From assembly GCF_023973145.1 (NCBI RefSeq), contig NZ_CP099546.1:1736001-1800000 (forward strand): DNA of 64,000 nucleotides. Reading direction: 5' to 3'. Each line of letters starts with the position of its first letter. Within the stretch, counting starts at the first letter, position 1. The notes under the pieces were generated by a model. The model saw only the letters and a program-made list of their open reading frames with translations. It had not been told where the DNA came from and made no database searches. This DNA is from Natronosalvus vescus (GTDB taxonomy: Archaea > Halobacteriota > Halobacteria > Halobacteriales > Natrialbaceae). The position numbers and the translations under genes were made by a program. Shown piece by piece: positions 30,404-39,528 of this stretch.

Positions 30404-31402
30404 CTATGTGGCTTTTTGCATTCCAAGCTCGTCCATCTCCCAGTCGAGGTACTCACGCATCCCCTGCTCAAGCGGACGGTGTTCGAGACCAAGTTCGGTT
30501 TTTGCCTTCGTATTATCGACCGGCCAAATCACATTCGTAATGCCCCTGAGCGATTCCGCTTCGAACCCGTCCGGAGGAGTTCCGAAACGCTCGACTACCG
30601 CCATAATGCTGGCAAGGCCTCTGAACACTGCGGGTGGGGCAACGCGGGGAACCGATATGCCTGTAATCGTTTCGGCGCATTCATATATCTCAGTTAATTG
30701 TCGTGATTCGCCTGCGATGAGATACGTCTCGCCCGGTTCTCCGTGGGTCATTGCGAGCATATGGCCGTGGGCTATATCCCCCACATGATCCCATGGCGCG
30801 TTCCACCCGCGTGGGATCATCGGTAGCGTTCCTTGGAGATACGCTTGCACCGATTGCCGCGATGGCGAATCAAGTTTATCGCCCGGGCCGTACACGAATC
30901 CCGGCTGGACGATCACGAGGGGAAGCCCCTCGTCGATCATCGGTTTCGCAACCTCGTAGTGTGCTTGCCACTTCGTCCGTGTGTACACGGACCAGTCGGA
31001 TCGGTCGGGTACCACGGATTCATCGAGCGTTTCTTCCCTCGACGGAGGGTACACCCCTATCGTGCTCGTATAGACTCCCTTGGGAACCTCGAGTTCCTTC
31101 ATCAACTCCAAAACGTTGCGAGTCCCGCCGACGTTGATCCGCTCTGCCTGTACACTCTCACGAGGGCCAGGGCCGACGAAGTACCACGCAGCGATGTGGA
31201 AGACGCCATCCACCCCCGTCATCGCTTCACGCATACTCTCTTGCTCGGTGATATCGCCTTCGACCACTGTGACCTCTTCGGGCAGGGTATTCGCATTCGA
31301 CCGTGAGCGGGTTAACGCGACCACCTCGTGCCCCTCAGTGAGGAGTTGATCGACGACGTGTGATCCGATCAGTCCAGTTGCTCCAGTGACAAAATACTCC
31401 AT
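30404..31402 (-). CDS. Extended SDR, NAD-dependent epimerase/dehydratase family
   Basis: The 332-residue product begins MEYFVTGATGLIGSHVVDQL, the NAD(P)-binding TGxxGxxG loop. The catalytic pair is the Tyr/Lys in DWSVYTRTKWQAHY (near residue 147), with the serine motif YTSTIGVYPPSR upstream. Later IVQPGFVYGPGDKL is standard for epimerase-type SDRs. Related enzymes reduce or epimerise sugars, ketones or flavonoid-like substrates; the substrate here is unknown. The ATG at 31402 is preferred over longer frames. AT-rich DNA upstream is typical of a promoter. Confidence 0.9.
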   Translation of the reverse strand: MEYFVTGATGLIGSHVVDQLLTEGHEVVALTRSRSNANTLPEEVTVVEGDITEQESMREAMTGVDGVFHIAAWYFVGPGPRESVQAERINVGGTRNVLELMKELEVPKGVYTSTIGVYPPSREETLDESVVPDRSDWSVYTRTKWQAHYEVAKPMIDEGLPLVIVQPGFVYGPGDKLDSPSRQSVQAYLQGTLPMIPRGWNAPWDHVGDIAHGHMLAMTHGEPGETYLIAGESRQLTEIYECAETITGISVPRVAPPAVFRGLASIMAVVERFGTPPDGFEAESLRGITNVIWPVDNTKAKTELGLEHRPLEQGMREYLDWEMDELGMQKAT

Positions 31403-31878
31403 AATTTGTGGTATGCTACCATCTACCAAATGCGTTTCGCAGTGCAGTGAACCGACAATGACTCTCGGATACTGTCTCATTAGGTGGCGGCGTGGCCGCC
31501 TCCGGAGGTCGTTCGGAATCCGCTCCGTTCCGACCTGACCTTACCGTTGTATAGGGTGTTCTTGTAATTTGAACGTTTGGACTGGAAACTCTGGATAGGG
31601 TATGTGTCGTAGGTAACGGCGCGTATCCACGGCGTAAACACCGTGGTATTGCGCCTGCCCAGCTTATAATAAGATGTTCAGTACCTGCCGATGCAACCAT
31701 CCGGAGGTGCATCAGTGCAACATACGCGCTCTGTATTCGGCGCGCTTCCTGAAACATCACAGATGGTAACGTATGCAACAGAGCCAAATTCCGAGTGGGT
31801 ACTCGAGGCACTCTGACGAGCGGTCACGAGGTTCACAACGATCGAATATTCGAGACCCAGCGTTGATTCCGACGATTT
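31403..31878. other. Gene-free stretch with a CCACGG hairpin
   Basis: No convincing gene in 476 bases. A CCACGG/CCGTGG stem with an 8-base loop lies near 31628-31647, of the kind seen at the ends of IS200/IS605-type elements. The rest is AT-richer than the coding DNA. It may be a decayed insertion. Confidence 0.5.
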
Positions 31879-32511
31879 TCAGACGACCTTCTCGAGTCGC
31901 GTCCGCGGGAAGACGTAGACGCGAAGGGATTCGGGAATCGGCCCGTTTCGACCGATCGTGGCGTGTGGATAAACGGCACCGACGACCGGCACGTCGCCGT
32001 CGTAGCGGGCGTTGGTACCGTACTCGGCGACGGTCGTCTCGGCGGCGGTGACGCGGACGTCGTCGGCCCGCCGGTCTGAAACCGCGACGACGGTGAGGAG
32101 GTCGTCGGTTTCCCGATCCCTGACGCGGTCGCCGGAGAAGATCCGGTGGTTTCGACAGTAGGCCGGGCCGTCCGCGTCGGGACCGTCCTCGTCGACGAAC
32201 GTCGGCTCGCCACAGTCGACACACGGGAGGGCGAGTTTACCCGGTGGCGGGGTTCGTCCCTCGGTGATCTCGATGGCAACCCGTCGAATGTGCTTACAGC
32301 GGGCATCCCGGAAGATGTGATCCGGGCAAGTACAGCGGCCGGCCTCGAGGTCGATCAGGTAGGTGGCCCCGCTCTCGGCTTCGATCTCGTAGAGACCGCG
32401 GCCGAGCGCCAGGACAGACATGGTTTCGGTTCGGGCGCGAACCGCCCGGTCGTCGAGGGGCTGGTGGGCTGGCAGGGGGAGCGATGCTTTCGGTGACGCG
32501 AGTGTGTTCAT
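31879..32511 (-). CDS. SWIM zinc-finger protein
   Basis: The 210-residue protein contains a SWIM domain, CTCPDHIFRDARCKHIRRV, with the CxC-x(n)-CxH metal layout near residues 59-76, preceded by a beta pair (YEIEAESGATYLIDLEAG). A second cysteine set CVDC near residue 96 and CRNH near 118 may bind a second zinc. SWIM domains bind DNA or proteins; haloarchaeal copies often accompany helicases or stress genes. It stands alone here. The next 297 bases upstream hold nothing recognised. Confidence 0.83.
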   Translation of the reverse strand: MNTLASPKASLPLPAHQPLDDRAVRARTETMSVLALGRGLYEIEAESGATYLIDLEAGRCTCPDHIFRDARCKHIRRVAIEITEGRTPPPGKLALPCVDCGEPTFVDEDGPDADGPAYCRNHRIFSGDRVRDRETDDLLTVVAVSDRRADDVRVTAAETTVAEYGTNARYDGDVPVVGAVYPHATIGRNGPIPESLRVYVFPRTRLEKVV

Positions 32512-32808
32512 GGGTGCGTCCTGTGTATGGTGGTGGTCGGCGGGCTATTCGACAGTCATAGGCGCTCGAGCAGCCTAAGTATCTCGTCCGTCGGAATCGC
32601 TAGAGGTCTCAAGGAGACGACGTTCTCGATTGCTGTGGTGCCATAGTGATTCGTGGAACTTTGAGGCAGTCGAGCCGAGCCGTCACCGCTCGAGTGTCTC
32701 AGGACTTCTACGAATCGCTATCACTCGAGATCGAGGAAGCGGTTGCTCCACTCGAATGGACGAGAACTGCACCGCGGGAAGGTCGCTGGAGGCGACGGCA
32801 CGACCGAC

Positions 32809-33513
32809 TCAGGCGGTGACCGGGCCATCGGTCAGCTCCTCGAGCGTCGCCTCGAGTTCGTGCTCCGGCGCTTTCAGCGAGAGGACGGTATCGTCGGAAA
32901 GGCCATCGAACCGGACGATCAGTTTGTAGGAGCCGTCGGCTTCGACCTGGGAGACCTCCCGCTGTGACTCATCCAGCGTCGTGAGCCAGACGTAGTTGCC
33001 CTCGTGTTCCGGGGCCGATCGGCCGACGATCTCGTAGGCCTCGAGCGATCCTGTTTCTTCGCCCACAGTCGGGTAGCCCGCGTCCTGCCATGCGGGAAAC
33101 CCGTCGTCGAGCGCGTAGACGTCCTCGAATCCCTCGGACATGAGTGCACTGCCCCGCCAGACTGCAAGCGTGTGCGGGCAATCACAGTAGGTGACGATGC
33201 GGGTGTCGTGATCCCACGCTTCGGTCGGGTCGTCCTCGACGCCGTCCGGGGCCGAACTCAGGACGGCCCCCTCGATGTGATCGCTCTCGTACTGGCCCGG
33301 CCCGCGCGTGTCGACGAAACGCGTGTCGCCGTCGTCGAACCAGTCGTGGGCCTCCTCGAGCGGAACGAGTGGAACCGTCTGCCCCTCGTGTTCCTGGGCG
33401 TCGTAGCCGTCGACCGTTTCGCCCTCGTCGTCCCCAGTGATGTCACCGAGACACCCTGCCAGCGAGCCGAGGGAGGCCGCCCCGACACTGGCGAGTAGCG
33501 AACGTCGTTGCAT
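32809..33513 (-). CDS. Rhodanese-like domain lipoprotein
   Basis: A 234-residue secreted lipoprotein. The start MQRRSLLASVGAASLGSLAGC is a signal ending in a lipobox (Cys at about 21). The rhodanese core has RFVDTRGPGQYESDHIEGA near residue 65 and the active-site loop IVTYCDCPHTLAVWRG near residue 108, where the first Cys is the likely sulfur acceptor. The C-terminal 90 residues form an extra domain (YKLIVRFDGLSDDTVLSLK). The true start is 33513; a longer frame would run through the tRNA gene. Sulfur transfer outside the cell is inferred. Confidence 0.85.
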   Translation of the reverse strand: MQRRSLLASVGAASLGSLAGCLGDITGDDEGETVDGYDAQEHEGQTVPLVPLEEAHDWFDDGDTRFVDTRGPGQYESDHIEGAVLSSAPDGVEDDPTEAWDHDTRIVTYCDCPHTLAVWRGSALMSEGFEDVYALDDGFPAWQDAGYPTVGEETGSLEAYEIVGRSAPEHEGNYVWLTTLDESQREVSQVEADGSYKLIVRFDGLSDDTVLSLKAPEHELEATLEELTDGPVTA

Positions 33514-33666
33514 ACACGGGAACAGAATTCCCGTGTGTCTAAATCTTTCTAGGATCGGTCGGATCGAGTCGTCGGTGTGCCATCGCCTACACCGCCGGAT
33601 CCAGCCGATTCGCGACCGTTCGATGGCGTCGACAACCCCCGTATTTCGGCTCCATAACCGGCTCGT

Positions 33667-33686
33667 TACGACCCCCTTATTTCCAC
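33667..33686 (-). other. Solo ORB-like sequence
   Basis: On the minus strand GTGGAAATAAGGGGGTCGTA matches the archaeal origin recognition box consensus (CCAGTGGAAACNAAGGGGGT) at nearly every core position, including the TTCCAGTGGAA start. It lies just after tRNA-Gln. See the origin at 40.7 kb. Confidence 0.55.
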
Positions 33687-33737
33687 TGGAAAACAGCAGA
33701 CATGGCTCAGATAGTTCTCGAGTGGAAGTAATGAAGT

Positions 33738-33809
33738 AGACCCACCAGGATTCGAACCTGGGTCGAAGCCCCCAGAAGGCTTCAGGATTGGCCGCTACCC
33801 CATGGGTCT
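33738..33809 (-). tRNA. tRNA-Gln (anticodon CTG)
   Basis: A 72-base cloverleaf on the minus strand. Acceptor AGACCCA pairs with TGGGTCT; the D-arm holds GGGGTAGCGGCC; the anticodon stem AAGCC/GGCTT encloses TTCTGGG with anticodon CTG; the T-arm is CCAGG-TTCGAAT-CCTGG. No intron. It reads toward the rhodanese gene. A TATTTATGG box about 30 bases upstream may be the promoter. Confidence 0.96.
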
Positions 33810-34046
33810 GTGAACGCAAAGTGAGATTTGTCCGGTTCCTATTTATGGCTGTCGGGTTCCATCAGGAGAAGCGAACGAGGACGAGTCGATTGTGATCTCC
33901 GACCAACGCCGAGAGTCCGAGCAGAATTGAGTGCCGAGTCCGTCGGGAAGCCGTCATCCGGAGCGACGGAATCGGTTTCTACCCGAAATTAGGACGTCTA
34001 TGCATAGATCGACACCTATTTTCCCTCGAGATACGCACAGACGCGT

Positions 34047-34640
34047 ATGTACATCGGACGATTCGTCGTCGTCGGCCCGAACGGTGGAGCCTACCGCGTC
34101 TCTTCCCGCTCGTTTCCCAACCGCCGGATCACCGCTCGAGACGAGGCGCTGACCGTCGGCCCGACACCGGATGCTCCGGAGACGGACAACCCCTACGTCG
34201 CCTACAACTGCCTGCGCGTCGTCGACACCCCGACGGGCGAGACGGTCACCTTCGGCAACGGTTCACACGTCGACCCCATCGCGGAGAAACTCGAACTGGG
34301 CTACCCAGCACGCGACGCGCTAGCGACCGCTCTCCTGGCGCTCGATTTCGAGAAGGACGACTACGACACCCCCCGGATCGCCGCGACCATCGACGCCGAC
34401 GGCGAGGCCATGATCGCGACCGTCCGCCGTGACGCCCTGCTCGTCGAGACCGTCGAAGAGCCGACGCTGGTGGCGACCTACGAGACGAACTCCCCCGAGC
34501 CAGTCGACTTCGACGTCGCGAGCGCTCAGGAGGCCGCGACAGAGGCGATCGAGGCCGAGTTCGAGCACGCCGTCTGTGCCGCCGGTGTCGTTCGAACTGA
34601 CGACGGTTTCGAGACGGCGATCGACAACGGCGAAAACTAA
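34047..34640 (+). CDS. purO: IMP cyclohydrolase, archaeal type
   Basis: PurO closes the purine ring by converting FAICAR to IMP, replacing the PurH cyclohydrolase domain. The 197-residue length and sequence fit the archaeal family: [26 protein letters not shown] at the start, [11 protein letters not shown] near residue 50, and [19 protein letters not shown] near residue 85. It is cytosolic and monocistronic; no other pur genes are adjacent. Confidence 0.93.
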   Translation: MYIGRFVVVGPNGGAYRVSSRSFPNRRITARDEALTVGPTPDAPETDNPYVAYNCLRVVDTPTGETVTFGNGSHVDPIAEKLELGYPARDALATALLALDFEKDDYDTPRIAATIDADGEAMIATVRRDALLVETVEEPTLVATYETNSPEPVDFDVASAQEAATEAIEAEFEHAVCAAGVVRTDDGFETAIDNGEN

Positions 34641-34789
34641 GTCGTCATCACCATCTCGAGTCTCCGAGCACTCGAGTGCCGAGGGTCGGTCGATCGATTC
34701 GAGATCGATGAAAACGCCCGGAAGACGAGAACGACGAGAACCACAAGCAGGACGAAAACGGCGACCAGGATGAAAACGACGAAAACGAG

Positions 34790-35377
34790 TTACTCGTCGT
34801 CCACGAGCGACCCGAACAGCGCCTTCGCGTCGTCCGGGACGTCGAAGTCGTGGAAGTGATCGCCCTTCTCTCTCGACAGAATGTTGAGGGCGGCCGCCGC
34901 ACCGTCGCCCGCCGAAATGACGGCCTGCCACTCCTCGGTTCGGCCCATTGCTCCCGTCGCGTAGGCGTTCTCGAGGCTCGTCTCCATCGTGATATCGATG
35001 TCGACGACGCCCTGGTCGGTGAAGTCACAGCCCAATTGTTCCGCGAGGTCGCGGTTAGTACCCGTCGCGAGCACGAGATATGTGCCCGTCTTCTCCCCCT
35101 CCTCGGTCGTGACCCGGTAGCCGTCGTTGGTCGCCTCGACCTCCGTGACTTCGACCCCCTGCTGGCGGTCGACCCCAAAGTCGTCGACCTGCTCGCGAAG
35201 GGTCTCGAGGTATCGCGAGCCGTCCATCGACTGCACGCCGGGGTAGTTGAACAGGTGCGCCTTGTGCATCCACGTCCCGTCCGTGTCGTAGACGGTCGTC
35301 TCGAGGCCGTTCTTCCCGCTGAAGAGCGCCGCGCTCAATCCGGCTGGGCCGCCGCCGACGATCAGTACGTCTGGCAT
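34790..35377 (-). CDS. Single-domain FAD/NAD(P)-dependent oxidoreductase (TrxR-like)
   Basis: A short flavoprotein of 195 residues. The FAD fold is clear: MPDVLIVGGGPAGLSAALFS, then YLVLATGTN mid-protein and a closing NAYATGAMGR. It resembles the FAD half of thioredoxin reductase but lacks the NAD(P) domain and the CxxC redox pair, so it is not a TrxR. Such truncated forms are common in haloarchaea and of unknown role. The ATG at 35377 is preferred; about 112 bases separate it from the helicase end. Confidence 0.78.
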   Translation of the reverse strand: MPDVLIVGGGPAGLSAALFSGKNGLETTVYDTDGTWMHKAHLFNYPGVQSMDGSRYLETLREQVDDFGVDRQQGVEVTEVEATNDGYRVTTEEGEKTGTYLVLATGTNRDLAEQLGCDFTDQGVVDIDITMETSLENAYATGAMGRTEEWQAVISAGDGAAAALNILSREKGDHFHDFDVPDDAKALFGSLVDDE

Positions 35378-35489
35378 ACCCCGCGATACCACAGAGAATT
35401 GGATAAGCGTGTGGGAGACGGAAATCCGTCACACTCCTTGTTCGAGTTGCCCAATTCACCCAATTCATAGGGGCAGGAACGAATCCGAC

Positions 35490-37550
35490 TCAGAGATCCG
35501 AATCGCGTAACTCGATGTCCGCGATCAGGTCGTAGGGATGAGCCCCCTTTCGAATTCCATCGACGATCGCGAACGCCTCACCGGGCGAAAGGAAGTGTTC
35601 GGTGACGACCCGACCCAAGGGGGTGGGGCTGAAGCCGTCGATGAAGTCGTACTCGAGCAGTTTGCCGATCGCGTGGGTCGTCGGCACCTCCCCGAGCATT
35701 CGGTCGTTGAGCGCCTTCGCCGCCTTCCCGCCGACGGTGATGTTCGCCAGGGTCTCCTCGATGGCCCCGTCCTCGTCGTAGTGGGTCATTACCGGCTCCA
35801 TCTCCCCTTTCAGGAGCTTGAAGGCGACCTCGTCCTCGGTCATCTCCATCGAGTTGTGGTAGCTGCAATCGGGTTCGACCAGGACGTACACCGTCCCCGT
35901 GTCGTGGTAGTCCGGCCGGCCGGCCCGTCCGAGCATCTGGTGGAACTCCTGGACGGAGAGCCACTCGATGCCCATCGCCAGGGAGTCGAAGATCACCTGC
36001 GAGGCCGGGAAGTCGACCCCCGCTGCGAGCGCGGCCGTCGTCACGACCGCCGCGAGTTCCTGGTCGGCAAACATTTGTTCGACCCGCTTGCGGCGCTTGT
36101 AATCGAGCCCCGCGTGGTAGGGGGCCGCGTTGTACTCGAGTTTGCGCGAAATCTCGTGACAGCGCCTCCGCGAGTTGGTGAAGATGATCGTCTGGCCCCG
36201 ATACCCCTTCGAGGACTCGGTGTCGAACTCCCGCCTGACGAGTTTGTTCTCCACGTTCACCTTCTCACGACCGTCCGCGAAGGTCACGTGGCGTTCGATC
36301 GGAACCGGGCGTTCCTCGAACTCGATCAAGGTGGACTCGAGCGCCGAACCCAGTTGTTCGGCGTTGCCGACCGTTGCGGAGAGATAGATCCACTGGGCGC
36401 CGTCGTAGTCGTCACGAGCGGCCGCGCGCTTTTCGGTCGTGTACTTCAGCCTCGAGATGAGGCCGTCGAGGCGGTGGCCCCGTTCGTCCTCTTTGAGCGT
36501 GTGCACCTCGTCGATGACGACGGTGCCGATATCGCCCATGTTCTTGCCCGTCCGGAGGGCGTGATCGATCCCCTCGTAGGTGCCGACGATGACGTCCGCG
36601 TTGGGGTCGAACTGGTTGCCCGAGTCGGCGATCCGACTGGCACCGACGCGGATGGAGACGTCCACGAGGTGGCCGTACTCGTCCTGGAAGTCCTCGTACT
36701 TCTGGTTGGCCAGGGCCACGAGCGGTACGAGAAAGAGGAGTTTGCCCTTCCCGTTGAGGACACGATTGAGCCCCGCGAGTTCGCCCACGAGCGTTTTCCC
36801 GGTCGCGGTGGCACTGACGACCAGTTGGTCGTCCCCATCGATCAGGCCATTTTCGACCGAGAGACTCTGTACCGGGAGAAGCGTCTCGAACCGATCCTCG
36901 AGCAGGTTCTGGAGGCCCGGGTGCAAGTTGAGCGTATCGACCCGAACCGGATCCACCTCGTCGGTCGTCGCAGAGATGGTGTCGAACTTCGTGAGGTCGG
37001 GGTCGAGCCGTCCCTTGAGCAGATTGGTAATGCGTTCGAGATCCTGCACCTCGAGCATCAGCTCCTCGAGGCGGTCTTTCGCCGCGCCGGTTACGTTTCC
37101 AACGTAGGAGAGTTCGCGCTCGAGTTCGCGGGAAGCACAGTCGGTGCAGATCCAGTCCTGATCGCTCTTGACCGCCGTCTCGGTCGTGACCGGCGAATAC
37201 CGTCCCGAGGAAGCGCAGTACCGGCAGGTTCGGACGACCTTCGTCTTCTCGTCGAGCTGGTAGCCCGCCAGCATGTCTTTGAGTTCTCGTCGTCCGTCAG
37301 GAGAGGTCTGCTCGGAGATGCGGATACGCCCGGCTCGACGGGCGAGATCGACGAACTCGTCGGGTTGCCGCGGTTCCTCGCTCGAGTTGCGTTTGACGCG
37401 GAACTTCGACGGTCGCGGCCCCGCGGCGGTTTCCGAGAGTCCGAGTTTTGCCCGGAACAGCCGCTTTCCGTCCCGGTTGACGACGACGAGATAGTCGTTG
37501 CCGGTCTCGTGACAGAAGAGCGTCTCCACCTCGGGAACCTGCTTTGACAC
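35490..37550 (-). CDS. Ski2-like DEAD/DEAH helicase (haloarchaeal, DUF5814-type N-terminus)
   Basis: A 686-residue superfamily 2 helicase. The N-terminal 220 residues carry a four-cysteine element (CRYCASSG near 109 and CTDC near 136). The motor follows: VVSATATGKTLVGEL (Walker A) near 244, VVIDEVHTL (DEVH box) near 343, IYLSATVGNAEQL (III), a TIIFTNSRRR segment and HQMLGRAGRPDYHD (VI) near 537. It resembles Hel308-type DNA helicases but has no winged-helix/ratchet extension. Probably DNA repair or fork restart; inference. Confidence 0.88.
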   Translation of the reverse strand: MSKQVPEVETLFCHETGNDYLVVVNRDGKRLFRAKLGLSETAAGPRPSKFRVKRNSSEEPRQPDEFVDLARRAGRIRISEQTSPDGRRELKDMLAGYQLDEKTKVVRTCRYCASSGRYSPVTTETAVKSDQDWICTDCASRELERELSYVGNVTGAAKDRLEELMLEVQDLERITNLLKGRLDPDLTKFDTISATTDEVDPVRVDTLNLHPGLQNLLEDRFETLLPVQSLSVENGLIDGDDQLVVSATATGKTLVGELAGLNRVLNGKGKLLFLVPLVALANQKYEDFQDEYGHLVDVSIRVGASRIADSGNQFDPNADVIVGTYEGIDHALRTGKNMGDIGTVVIDEVHTLKEDERGHRLDGLISRLKYTTEKRAAARDDYDGAQWIYLSATVGNAEQLGSALESTLIEFEERPVPIERHVTFADGREKVNVENKLVRREFDTESSKGYRGQTIIFTNSRRRCHEISRKLEYNAAPYHAGLDYKRRKRVEQMFADQELAAVVTTAALAAGVDFPASQVIFDSLAMGIEWLSVQEFHQMLGRAGRPDYHDTGTVYVLVEPDCSYHNSMEMTEDEVAFKLLKGEMEPVMTHYDEDGAIEETLANITVGGKAAKALNDRMLGEVPTTHAIGKLLEYDFIDGFSPTPLGRVVTEHFLSPGEAFAIVDGIRKGAHPYDLIADIELRDSDL

Positions 37551-37755
37551 GAACAGGTGTACGGCCGGCCGGTATTTCAGCGATTCGGACTCGAATTCGG
37601 GGGCCTCGCCAATCGCGGTCAGTTCGTCGTATGTTACTACGAATTGTGTACTATACTACTATTGTATTTGTAAATATTTAATCCAGATATCGAAGTGTGA
37701 GAGGACGATGGTGTGAACAGAGTTTTAAATGTGGGGAATACGACCGAACGAGGCC

Positions 37756-38142
37756 CTACTCGAGCAACTCGATCTCGTCATCGCCGTTGGGGACGGCACA
37801 GATGAACGCACCTTGGTCGTCACCCTCGTTTCGGTACCAGTGTGGCGTTCCAGCCGGGATCAACAGGGAATCCCCGGGGCCGACCTCGTACTCCTCGTCA
37901 TCGATTCCAACGACGTACTCGCCCTCGAGAACGTATTGCTCGTGTTCGACCGCGTTCGTGTGCCGTGGCACTTCAGTACCGGCCTCGAGGGTAAACCGAC
38001 GAATCGCGAAGGTGGGTGCACCGTGATCGTCAGCGATCAGGACGCCCTTCGCGAGACCCTCAGCAGCGTCGACGGCTTCGTACTCGATGTCGTCGTGGCG
38101 GCGGATCGTGGGTTCGGTATCGGTATCGGGTTGTGTATCCAT
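37756..38142 (-). CDS. Cupin-domain protein
   Basis: This 128-residue protein is one small cupin barrel. Motif 1 is PRHTNAVEHEQYVLEGEYVV (two His, Glu, Gly) near residue 56, and motif 2 is VGPGDSLLIPAGTPHWYRN near residue 88, so the metal site (His, His, Glu, His) is intact. The N-terminal 12 residues are acidic. Typical roles are metal-bound oxidoreductase or isomerase, or sensing; none is specific here. The 205 bases up to the helicase start are AT-rich and look like that gene's promoter. Confidence 0.88.
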   Translation of the reverse strand: MDTQPDTDTEPTIRRHDDIEYEAVDAAEGLAKGVLIADDHGAPTFAIRRFTLEAGTEVPRHTNAVEHEQYVLEGEYVVGIDDEEYEVGPGDSLLIPAGTPHWYRNEGDDQGAFICAVPNGDDEIELLE

Positions 38143-38281
38143 GGGAGTGCGTGCGCGTAGGAGGACTAAAAACGTCCGGGTTAAGCCGGTTCACTCAGTG
38201 TCTTATGTCTCGAGTTGAAATACTAGTGAAGGTTGTCGAAGACGTCGATAGCGGCCCAGATACAGGTCAATTAACTATAGT

Positions 38282-38301
38282 CGAGACCCCTTCATTTCAA
38301 G
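38282..38301 (-). other. Weaker ORB-like sequence
   Basis: On the minus strand CTTGAAATGAAGGGGTCTCG resembles the ORB cores at 40.7-41.2 kb (CTGAAACGAAGGGG). It could be a spread-out ORB or chance. Confidence 0.35.
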
Positions 38302-38390
38302 TCGAAAGGTACCGTTTCTCGAGTCCCACCGTTGGCACTCGAGGGCGTAAAATATAGTTCTAAAAACGATGCCTCAGTGAATTCGCCGAA

Positions 38391-38585
38391 TTACAGGCGC
38401 TCGACGTTCGTCGCGCGTGGGCCTTTGGGGGCCTGCTCGATGTCGAACTCGATTTCCTGTCCTTCTTCCAGATCCGGTCCGCCAACGTCTTCCATGTGGA
38501 AGAAAACGTCGTCGTCCGCGTCCTCAGTCTCGATGAATCCGTAGCCGCCAGTGTCGTTGAAGAAATCAACGGTTCCTTTCGCCAT
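38391..38585 (-). CDS. Cold-shock protein, CspA family
   Basis: A 64-residue single OB-fold protein starting MAKGTVDFFNDTGGYGFIET. RNP1 (GGYGFIET) and RNP2 (DVFFHMED) are present, with conserved aromatics, so it binds single-stranded RNA or DNA. The closing ATNVERL matches the family. Start at 38585; the longer frame is not needed. A TTTTTAG tract about 30 bases after the stop is a likely terminator. Confidence 0.96.
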   Translation of the reverse strand: MAKGTVDFFNDTGGYGFIETEDADDDVFFHMEDVGGPDLEEGQEIEFDIEQAPKGPRATNVERL

Positions 38586-38904
38586 TGCTTCTAAAGAGAA
38601 CGGCGGGACACAGATAACCGTTCCGATGTGGACGGGAGATCGTATGGTGACCTTACAGCGCCGAAGGAGTGCTCTCGAGACCTCTTGGCGCGTCATGGAA
38701 CCTGACTGCTCATCGAGACGTAACGAGGAGTGTGTTCGAACCGTCGGTAATCGAACGTCGGTAGCATCGATCGGCGATCGATCATCTGACTTCTCGTTGC
38801 GTTACATTGAACGCCTGCACGCCCGAACGACTGAGTGAATCTCCGGAGCACTCGATGCCAGGACGGGAGCCCCCTGTTCGTGTCGAACGCGATCGGGACT
38901 AGAT
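38586..38904. other. Gene-free stretch
   Basis: 319 bases upstream of the cold-shock gene, so probably its promoter and leader. No convincing ORF, RNA or repeat seen. Confidence 0.5.
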
Positions 38905-39144
38905 TCACTCCTCGTCCTCGAGTCGCTGGGCGACGATCGAGCCGAAGAAGACCGCCATGAACAGGCCGAAGCCCACGACGAGACCGAGGAGCCCTCCCCC
39001 AGTCAGACTGACGGGGCTCACGAGGGTTGCGACTGCGAAGGCCACCACGAACACGAGAATCGTAAGGATACCGACGGCGACGTAGAACCCAGTGTCACTC
39101 GAGAGATATCGCCAGAGGGAATCCCAGATCGGCGGTCGAGGCAT
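38905..39144 (-). CDS. Small membrane protein (79 aa)
   Basis: After a hydrophilic start (MPRPPIWDSLWRYLSSD) come two hydrophobic helices, FYVAVGILTILVFVVAFAVA and LLGLVVGFGLFMAVFFGSIV, ending in an acidic tail RLEDEE. No family recognised. The ATG at 39144 is preferred, since the longer frame adds a Ser/Gly-rich segment unlike the rest. Confidence 0.6.
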   Translation of the reverse strand: MPRPPIWDSLWRYLSSDTGFYVAVGILTILVFVVAFAVATLVSPVSLTGGGLLGLVVGFGLFMAVFFGSIVAQRLEDEE

Positions 39145-39528
39145 ACTCGAGTGTTCGGATTCGGATGAGAATAACGTTCGGTATCCGGATGGAGATCCAG
39201 AGCGGCCGTCGCTATTGCCGTCGCCTTTGCCGCCGTCGTCGAACATCCGTCGAGTACTGGAGAGTGGATTCGGATCGGATTCACGGAACCGTCCACAATC
39301 CGAATCCGAACGATCGCTGGAGTCGAAAGAGAGGGGTTCGAGCGAGGATCCGGTCGTTATCGTTCAGCTGGTTCGGTTGATAATCGGCTGGCGCGAGGCC
39401 AGTTCTACCGCAGTGTTACCGCGTCGATTCCACACTCGAGGTTGCGTCGATTCTACACTCGAGGGCCGGCACTCGAATACCAATCTCCCAATTGAAAACG
39501 GATAGACAGGAGCGAGCAGCCGCCGTAA
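39145..39528. other. Gene-free stretch
   Basis: 384 bases with short runs of GGATTCGG-like and CACTCGAG repeats. No credible gene seen. Confidence 0.5.

Noticed and set aside
31416-31811. 131-codon minus-strand frame
   Set aside because: Composition differs from the acidic proteome, no motif, and it covers an AT-rich decayed region.
32809-33819. Long rhodanese frame starting at 33819
   Set aside because: It would run through the tRNA-Gln gene; the signal peptide places the start at 33513.
35538-37547. 669-codon plus-strand frame opposite the helicase
   Set aside because: It mirrors the helicase third-base pattern and its product has no motifs; an antisense shadow of a high-GC gene.
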